Of a stretch of DNA of 11,412 bases, positions 6,793 to 11,412 are shown piece by piece. The stretch comes from Odoribacter sp. UBA944. GTDB taxonomy: Bacteria; Bacteroidota; Bacteroidia; Bacteroidales; Marinifilaceae. The stretch lies in NCBI GenBank assembly GCA_002293375.1, contig DBDA01000033.1:1-11412 (forward strand), read 5' to 3'. Position 1 is the stretch's first letter, and each line of letters opens with the position of its first letter. Below the pieces are notes generated by a model, which ran no database searches, was not told the DNA's origin, and was given only the letters and a program-made list of their open reading frames with translations. The position numbers were made by a program, and so were the translations under genes.

Positions 6793-6814
6793 GGAAAGAG
6801 GTTTTACGGGCTTG

Positions 6815-9001
6815 TTATCTGGAAAACAGCAACTCCCGATATTTGGGCAGGGGCCAGATCTCGTCGTCAACCAAGAGTTCGAGTTTATCGATGTAGTAGC
6901 GGATCTTTTCGAGGTAAGGACGGACGGTATCCGAATAGGCCTGGGCACGCTCCACTTCGTTGATGTAGGTGTTGTTGGCTTTTTTACGGGCTTCTGTCAT
7001 CTCTACGACTAATGTCTTGATATCGGCGATGTGGCGGGAGATCTCGCGGATGGATTCCAACTGTACGTTGCCGATCTCCGCGTAGACGTTCGGCAGGATC
7101 TCTTTCAATCCTTTTACGTTTTCGATCAGGGTGTTCTGGTAAGTGATGGCGGTGGGAATGATGTGGTTCAGCGCCAGATCGCCCAACACGCGGGATTCGA
7201 TCTGCAGTTTTTTCAGGTAGATCTCGTTTTTGATCTCGTACCGGGCTTCCAGTTCCCGCTCCGTGTAAATATTGTTGTCCACAAAGAGCCTGCGGGCTTT
7301 GGGCGACACAAATGCTTTCAAGCAACTGACGCAATCCGTATCGACGGAGAGCCCCCGTTTGGCTGCTTCTTCCCTCCACTCTTTGCTGTAGCCGTTCCCT
7401 TCAAAGCGGACCGGTTTGCAGGCCAGGCTGTATTGGCGCAGCACCTGGAAAATGGCTTCGTCCTTCTTCACCCCTTTTTCGATCAGGGCGTCCGTCTCCC
7501 GCTTGAAGGCCATCAACTGCTCCGCCACGGCTGCGTTCAGTACGATCATGGCCGATCCGCAGTTGGCGGAGGAGCCCACCGCCCGGAATTCGAAACGGTT
7601 GCCGGTAAAGGCAAAGGGGGAGGTGCGGTTCCGGTCTGTGTTGTCGCGCATGATTTCCGGAATGCGCCCTACGTTCAGTTTCAGTTCGGTTTTTTCGTCC
7701 GGGCTCATTTTTTCGGTGCCTACCTTGGCTTCGATTTCGTCCAGAATGCCTGCTAGATAGCGCCCGAGAAACACAGACATGATGGTGGGCGGGGCTTCGT
7801 CCCCACCGAGGCGCTGTTCGTTGCCCAGCGAAACGATGCAGGCTTTCAGCAGCGCCTCGTGCTCCAGAACGGCGCGGACGGTGGCAACCAGGAAGACCAG
7901 AAATTGCATGTTCGATTTCGGGTTTTTGCCAGGCGACAGCAGGTTGACGCCGGTGTCTGTCAGCAGGGACCAGTTGTTGTGTTTACCCGAACCGTTGATG
8001 CCTTTGAAAGGTTTCTCGTGCAGGAGCACCCGGAAGCGGTGGTGGCGGGCCACCCGTTTCATGGTGGACATCAGCAACTGGTTGTGGTCTACGGCCAGGT
8101 TGGCTTCTTCGAAGATCGGCGCCAGTTCGAACTGATTGGGTGCGCATTCGTTGTGCCGGGTTTTGACGGGGATCCCCAAGCGGTAGCAAACCTGTTCCAA
8201 TTCGTCCATGAAGGCGTTGATCCGTTCCGGGATGGAGCCGAAGTAGTGGTCTTCCAATTGCTGGTCTTTGGCGGCGGAGTGGCCCATGAGGGTGCGTCCC
8301 GTCAGTTTCAGGTCGGGGCGGGCGTTGAAGAGCGCTTCGTCTATCAGGAAGTACTCCTGCTCCCACCCGAGGGTGGCAGAGACTTTTTTGACCTCTTTGT
8401 CGAAATATTGGCAGATCTCTACGGCTGCTTTGTCTATCAACGCCAGCGCTTTCAGCAGAGGCGTTTTAAAGTCCAGCGCCTCGCCCGTGTAGGCGACAAA
8501 AACCGTGGGGATGCAGAGGGTTTTGTTGTTGATGAAGGCGGGCGACCCCGGATCCCAGGCAGTGTACCCCCGGGCTTCAAAGGTATTCCGGATGCCTCCG
8601 CTGGGGAAGCTGGAGGCGTCGGGTTCTTGCTGTACCAATAGTTTCCCGTCGAAGGATTCGATTACGCTTCCGTCTTTCAGCACGTCGATGAAGCTGTCGT
8701 GTTTTTCTGCTGTGGAGCCGTTCAGGGGGTGGAACCAGTGGGTGTAGTGAGTGGCGCCTTTTTCTACCGCCCAGGCTTTCATGGCCGCGGCGACCTGGTC
8801 GGCCAGTTGCCGGTCGATCCCTTCTCCTTCTAACATATTTTTTTCCAATTTCCTGTAGGCTTCCCCGGAGAGGTAGAGGCGCATTTTTTCCATGGTGAAT
8901 ACATCGGCCCCGAACAGGACGGAGGCGCGCTGGGCAGTTTCCGGTCCTACGGGTATGCGGCTGGCTACTGTTTCCAATGCGGAGAATCTGATTTTAGACA
9001 T
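6815..9001 (-). CDS. glnN: Glutamine synthetase type III
   Basis: This enzyme joins ammonia to glutamate with ATP, the main entry of nitrogen into metabolism. The 728-residue length matches type III enzymes such as that of Bacteroides fragilis and is much longer than type I. The N-terminal GSIII block FGADVFTMEKMRLYLSG (30-46) is followed by catalytic-core motifs: GWEQEYFLID (212-221) with metal-binding glutamates, HNECAPNQFELAP (283-295), the ATP-region motif NGSGKHNNWS (336-345), and DRNRTSPFAFTGNRFEFRA (456-474). The C-terminal helical extension of type III is present. No frameshift or missing key residue is seen. The gene has a recognisable promoter with a palindrome at the predicted transcription start, a reasonable place for nitrogen-responsive control. 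The methyltransferase gene follows 22 bp downstream. Confidence 0.97.
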   Translation of the reverse strand: MSKIRFSALETVASRIPVGPETAQRASVLFGADVFTMEKMRLYLSGEAYRKLEKNMLEGEGIDRQLADQVAAAMKAWAVEKGATHYTHWFHPLNGSTAEKHDSFIDVLKDGSVIESFDGKLLVQQEPDASSFPSGGIRNTFEARGYTAWDPGSPAFINNKTLCIPTVFVAYTGEALDFKTPLLKALALIDKAAVEICQYFDKEVKKVSATLGWEQEYFLIDEALFNARPDLKLTGRTLMGHSAAKDQQLEDHYFGSIPERINAFMDELEQVCYRLGIPVKTRHNECAPNQFELAPIFEEANLAVDHNQLLMSTMKRVARHHRFRVLLHEKPFKGINGSGKHNNWSLLTDTGVNLLSPGKNPKSNMQFLVFLVATVRAVLEHEALLKACIVSLGNEQRLGGDEAPPTIMSVFLGRYLAGILDEIEAKVGTEKMSPDEKTELKLNVGRIPEIMRDNTDRNRTSPFAFTGNRFEFRAVGSSANCGSAMIVLNAAVAEQLMAFKRETDALIEKGVKKDEAIFQVLRQYSLACKPVRFEGNGYSKEWREEAAKRGLSVDTDCVSCLKAFVSPKARRLFVDNNIYTERELEARYEIKNEIYLKKLQIESRVLGDLALNHIIPTAITYQNTLIENVKGLKEILPNVYAEIGNVQLESIREISRHIADIKTLVVEMTEARKKANNTYINEVERAQAYSDTVRPYLEKIRYYIDKLELLVDDEIWPLPKYRELLFSR

Positions 9002-9027
9002 AAAAATATGTTGTTTTTGAATTATAC

Positions 9028-9043
9028 CCCTGAAATTTCAGGG
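9028..9043. promoter_or_regulatory. Perfect 16-bp palindrome at the predicted glnN transcription start, candidate operator
   Basis: CCCTGAAATTTCAGGG is fully self-complementary. It lies directly downstream of the -7 box (9045-9052) on the minus strand, so it covers the predicted transcription start and the first leader bases of glnN, 26 bp before the start codon. The placement suits a repressor site. With no loop-forming spacer it would make only a tight hairpin in RNA, so a protein-binding site in DNA is more likely. Confidence 0.55.
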
Positions 9044-9044
9044 A

Positions 9045-9077
9045 CAAATATACGAATTTATGCTTATTTTAGACAAT
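9045..9077 (-). promoter_or_regulatory. Promoter of glnN
   Basis: On the minus strand, the complement of 9045-9052 is TATATTTG, an exact TAnnTTTG -7 box. A weaker ATTG -33 element is the complement of 9074-9077, with 21 bp between. The predicted start is near 9037, giving a leader of about 35 nt before the ATG at 9001. Confidence 0.65.
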
Positions 9078-9403
9078 AACCCTCCATTTTTAGACCCACA
9101 CATGCGAAAAAAATCTTTTAGGTGTTCTTGTCTATTGTTCGTCGCGTCTAAAACCGATCATGCGTCGGTTCTTGTGTTGTTGTTTGAAATTCGGGTTAAC
9201 CAGGTTGCCAAACGCGAAAAGCAAACACCTACCAACCAGTTATTTGTGTCGTACCTTCTTCGAATCAAAGTCGGCGCTCATTCGGTACTTAGACGGCATA
9301 AAGACGGCTATAACCGGTTTTAAAACATAAAAACACTATGTTTTTTCAATTTTTTATTCGATCTTTGTATGAAGAAGGTATAACGCAAATAGGAGAAAAG
9401 GTT
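9078..9403. other. Intergenic region between divergent glnN and the 206-residue gene; short inverted and direct repeats
   Basis: I see no convincing gene here; an open frame at 9060-9323 has no recognisable features or start signal. The region contains a 6-bp inverted repeat AACCGA/TCGGTT (9152-9157, 9165-9170), the palindromes GGTTAACC (9194-9201) and AACCGGTT (9312-9319), and two AGACGGC copies 11 bp apart (9291-9297, 9302-9308). No exact TAnnTTTG box faces the downstream gene; GATCTTTG (9360-9367) is the nearest candidate. Confidence 0.35.
9391..9395 (+). promoter_or_regulatory. Shine-Dalgarno sequence fixing the start of the 206-residue gene
   Basis: AGGAG ends 8 nt before the ATG at 9404. 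Good Shine-Dalgarno sequences are scarce in this window, so it favours 9404 over the in-frame ATG at 9338, whose extra 22 residues (MFFQFFIRSLYEEG...) look like translated AT-rich leader. Confidence 0.6.
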
Positions 9404-10024
9404 ATGGCAAGAGCAACGGACGAACTAAAAAACATCAGCGGAACATTGGGAAATCTGGTGTTTTACCAGCGGAACGGGGGTACCTATATACGGATGAAAC
9501 CGACTAAGTATCGCGACAAAAAAACCGACAAGCAGGTACTGCTGCGGGGACGTTTTGCCGGATGTAACTATTTTTATAAGTGTTTACAGGCGGATATGTT
9601 CAGGCAGGTGTGGAAAACGGTGGCTAAGGATACCGGGAAGAATGCCCAAAACATGTTTATACGGCACAACATCCACGCTTTCGGGAAGGAGCAGGGGATC
9701 ACGGATTACGAACGCCTGCATTTCAGTGCGGGATTGCTGCCGTTGCCCCGCAAGCTGGGGTTGGAACGCCGCAACGCCCACGATTGCCGGGTGTATTGGG
9801 AATACAATCCACGGGAAGCGATCGGTTCTCCAACCGACCGCCTCTATGTGGTGGAACTGCACACGGACCTCCGGATCAGGCTCCACGAAACCGGCGTTTG
9901 CCGCCGGGAAGGGGAAGCCCTCTTTTCTACGTTTTACGCCATAGACAAGGAGACCCACCTGTATGGCTTTTGGGGAAACGAAGCGGGAACAAGCTTTTCG
10001 CCCTCTCACTATTTTCCGTTGTAG
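9404..10024 (+). CDS. Uncharacterised 206-residue Bacteroidota protein, N terminus DUF6266-like
   Basis: I do not recognise a function. The start at 9404 is set by an AGGAG sequence and gives MARATDELKNISGTLGNLVFY. The first 50 residues (a G-x-x-G-N pattern, FYQRNGGTYIRMKP, then TDKQVLLRGRF) resemble the N terminus of DUF6266-type proteins of Bacteroidota; this is pattern memory, not an alignment. The middle (about 60-115) looks helical, and the rest alternates strands, with an odd run of basic and aromatic residues and a C-terminal FSPSHYFPL. There is no signal peptide, lipobox or transmembrane segment, so it is probably cytosolic. It stands alone between glnN and the GLUG-repeat gene, and is followed by strong inverted repeats 10 bp after its stop. 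Confidence 0.6.
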   Translation: MARATDELKNISGTLGNLVFYQRNGGTYIRMKPTKYRDKKTDKQVLLRGRFAGCNYFYKCLQADMFRQVWKTVAKDTGKNAQNMFIRHNIHAFGKEQGITDYERLHFSAGLLPLPRKLGLERRNAHDCRVYWEYNPREAIGSPTDRLYVVELHTDLRIRLHETGVCRREGEALFSTFYAIDKETHLYGFWGNEAGTSFSPSHYFPL

Positions 10025-10033
10025 CCGCCAATG

Positions 10034-10066
10034 CCTCCCCGGCCGGGGGAGGTGTGTTACCTCCCC
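10034..10066. terminator. Alternating complementary arms forming two mutually exclusive hairpins between convergent genes
   Basis: CCTCCCC (10034-10040), GGGGAGG (10046-10052) and CCTCCCC (10060-10066) lie in succession. The middle arm can pair left with a 5-base loop, or right as GGGGAGGT/ACCTCCCC (10046-10053, 10059-10066) with a 5-base loop. The right arm overlaps the final codons and stop of the GLUG-repeat gene. The position between convergent genes suggests termination, but there is no T-run, so this is not a classic intrinsic terminator. Confidence 0.5.
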
Positions 10067-11412
10067 GCAGGCACCGGGAACGGTTGGCCTGGCGTGGCGT
10101 TAACGCCATCAATGGTAATGGTGCCGGTACCTGGGTAACAAATACCAATAATGACGCCTGTGGGTGCGCTGCCGGAATGTGTATTACCTGTCAGCACCGT
10201 TGCTGTTGCACCCTGTAGTATTACATGCCCGATTATGCCTCCTGTGTATGCAGTTCCCGTTCCTCCCGCTGTGATGGCCCCCGTGTTTGTATTATTCGTG
10301 AATGTGGAACCATTACTAACATAACCTGCGATACCTCCGGCATTACAAGTGGCTGTACTTTCCCCTGTGATGGTGCAGTGGTTGGTGCAATTTTCAATGG
10401 TAGCATAACTTAAAGAGCCTGCAATACCACCCAGGTAACATATCGCATCGCCCGTATAAGTGATATTCCCGTCCACTGTGACATTTTTTACGGTTGCAGG
10501 ACTTGTCAGAGTGCCAAATAATCCTCCCCGGAAGCCGGTACTCCGCAGGTTATGGACGGTGTGGCCCTGTCCGTCGAATGTTGCAGTAAAACTTTTCGTA
10601 GTACTTACTATCCATTCCTTGTTGTTGAGATTGATGTCGGTGGTGAGGTTAAAGGTGTAGCCTGAGAAGTTCGTCTCTTCTACGATTTTAGTTGCCAGCC
10701 ATGCCAGTTCGGTGGCGGAGGTGATGTCGACCGTACCGGGGGAGCCGGCGGTGTAGCCTGCCGGTTCGGAGGTCGATACGCCATCCCATGCGTTGGGGTC
10801 GATCTCTTCATCGGTATCCGGCTCCGTCCAGGCATCGCTGATGGCTACCGACAGGCTGGTTAACTCCGGATTGTTCAAGATGCTGCCCGAGATGTTGGTG
10901 CGTTTGTTGCGTTCCACCGGCATGTTGGAGGGGATGGTGAAGGCGGCGTGCACGGTTTCAGTGATGGCGCTCTCCAGTGTGTAGTTGATTTGGAGCTCTC
11001 CCAGCAGGTGTTGCCCGATTGCCGGGGCCAGGATGTAGTCGTAGAAGAGGTTGGCTTTTTCGGTGGCGGCTTGGGGGAAGGAGGTGATGCCGTTGAGCGC
11101 TACGTTGTAGGTACCGCTTACCGAACCGTCCGCTGCGTTGAAGTCGGAGGGAACGGTGTAAGCCAACTCCAGGTTGGTCAGCTCCGCCAGCAGCGTGGCG
11201 CTGTTTTCGATGATGTTGATCCTTCCGAAGGGACGTGTCAGGGTGACGTTGCCGGCGTCGGTTTCCGAAACGCCGTCCTTTGTAAACGAACTGTTTCCGA
11301 AGAAGGCGTCGCGCGAAGGGGTGTTGACGGCGTAGGCCGTACCGATGATGCTGATGGCTTTGAGACCGGTAGCCGCATCTGTTTTGTAGTAGAGGTCGGG
11401 GTAATGGCCGTT
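10057..11412 (-). CDS. C-terminal part of a fimbrillin-like surface protein with GLUG-type repeats
   Basis: The frame is open to the right edge, so the N terminus is missing; 451 residues are visible. An in-frame TTG at 11164-11166 is not a real start, because the frame continues upstream with sensible sequence. The visible N-terminal portion (about 1-200), with DAFFGNSSF and LTRPFGRINII, resembles Bacteroidota fimbrillin-like or DUF6562-type domains of anchored surface proteins. A linker leads to SATELAWLATKIVEETNFSG and FTATFDGQGHTVHNL, the usual lead-in to GLUG repeats. Three repeats follow, marked LGGIAGSLS, AGGIAGYVS and TGGIIGHVI, each paired with an N-rich ENCTN/TNNTN/TGNTH segment. 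The protein ends PVPAGR without an evident sorting domain. Secretion and lipidation signals would lie outside the window. Role is probably cell-surface structure or adhesion, inferred from family. Confidence 0.75.
   Translation of the reverse strand, partial: NGHYPDLYYKTDAATGLKAISIIGTAYAVNTPSRDAFFGNSSFTKDGVSETDAGNVTLTRPFGRINIIENSATLLAELTNLELAYTVPSDFNAADGSVSGTYNVALNGITSFPQAATEKANLFYDYILAPAIGQHLLGELQINYTLESAITETVHAAFTIPSNMPVERNKRTNISGSILNNPELTSLSVAISDAWTEPDTDEEIDPNAWDGVSTSEPAGYTAGSPGTVDITSATELAWLATKIVEETNFSGYTFNLTTDINLNNKEWIVSTTKSFTATFDGQGHTVHNLRSTGFRGGLFGTLTSPATVKNVTVDGNITYTGDAICYLGGIAGSLSYATIENCTNHCTITGESTATCNAGGIAGYVSNGSTFTNNTNTGAITAGGTGTAYTGGIIGHVILQGATATVLTGNTHSGSAPTGVIIGICYPGTGTITIDGVNATPGQPFPVPAGR
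10132..10506 (-). repeat. Coding GLUG-type repeats
   Basis: Three degenerate units within the surface protein gene encode GGIAG-type turns about 31-32 residues apart (codons starting near 10434, 10341 and 10245), each followed by an Asn/Thr-rich strand. A preceding GGLFGTLTSPATVKNVTVDG (near 10520-10480) is a degenerate first unit. Divergence at the DNA level suggests an old repeat, not a recent expansion. Confidence 0.6.

Noticed and set aside
6793..6948. N-terminal extension of 52 residues on the methyltransferase
   Set aside because: It lies entirely inside the glnN 3' end in a different frame and reads as low-quality sequence; the ATG at 6792 starts the recognisable protein.
7031..7756. 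Long plus-strand frames opposite glnN (also 7859-8641)
   Set aside because: They are mirror frames produced by GC-rich codon bias of glnN, which is intact and well conserved on the other strand.
9060..9323. Open frame of 87 codons in the glnN upstream region
   Set aside because: It overlaps the glnN promoter, has no Shine-Dalgarno sequence or promoter of its own, and the protein has no recognisable pattern.
10132..10506. Repeat spacing considered as a CRISPR-like array
   Set aside because: Units are in frame, degenerate and encode GLUG-type repeats; there is no conserved DNA repeat with unique spacers.
11164..11166. TTG as the start of the GLUG-repeat protein
   Set aside because: The frame is open upstream to the window edge with fimbrillin-like sequence, so the codon is an internal leucine.

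Overview
The window is chromosomal DNA from a member of the Bacteroidota, most likely a Bacteroidales species. The markers are a type III glutamine synthetase of about 730 residues, a DUF3078 outer-membrane barrel, a bacterial GH3 (auxin-conjugase-like) protein, a DUF4268 protein, a six-bladed beta-propeller lipoprotein and a GLUG-repeat fimbrillin-like protein. Several upstream regions carry the Bacteroidota promoter signature (TTTG or TTG at -33 and TAnnTTTG at -7), and most starts lack a Shine-Dalgarno sequence. Species cannot be fixed from the sequence.

Layout. (1) Positions 1-1964, minus strand, visibly AT-richer than the rest: three co-directional genes for exported proteins. In transcription order they are a lipoprotein with a CPPC thioredoxin domain and a C-terminal DUF1573 domain, a 133-residue secreted protein with 14 cysteines and a peritrophin-A/CBM14-type chitin-binding pattern, and a six-bladed beta-propeller lipoprotein whose frame stops after 112 residues. 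Their promoter region holds two adjacent perfect inverted repeats. (2) 1965-3193: a clear plus-strand promoter, the DUF3078 barrel gene and a 31-bp hairpin shared with the converging gene. (3) 3194-5868: a DUF4268 gene (minus) divergent from rnhB and the GH3 gene (plus), the last two 17 bp apart and probably one operon. (4) 5911-9001, minus strand: glnN followed 22 bp later by a RlmI-like SAM-dependent methyltransferase. The glnN promoter carries a perfect 16-bp palindrome at the predicted transcription start. (5) 9404-10024: an unrecognised 206-residue protein. (6) 10057 to the right edge, minus strand: a GLUG-repeat surface protein whose N terminus lies outside the window. A set of alternating complementary 7-bp arms separates it from the preceding gene.

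The central part (rnhB, GH3, methyltransferase, glnN) looks like stable housekeeping chromosome. The left end and right end look accessory and surface-related. The most unusual element is the left locus. It resembles the Bacteroidota context in which small secreted NVEALA-type proteins sit beside six-bladed propeller and thioredoxin/DUF1573 proteins, but here the small secreted product is a disulfide-rich protein with a chitin-binding pattern typical of animals. A plausible reading (inference) is that the periplasmic thioredoxin-like lipoprotein assists folding or export of the 14-cysteine product.
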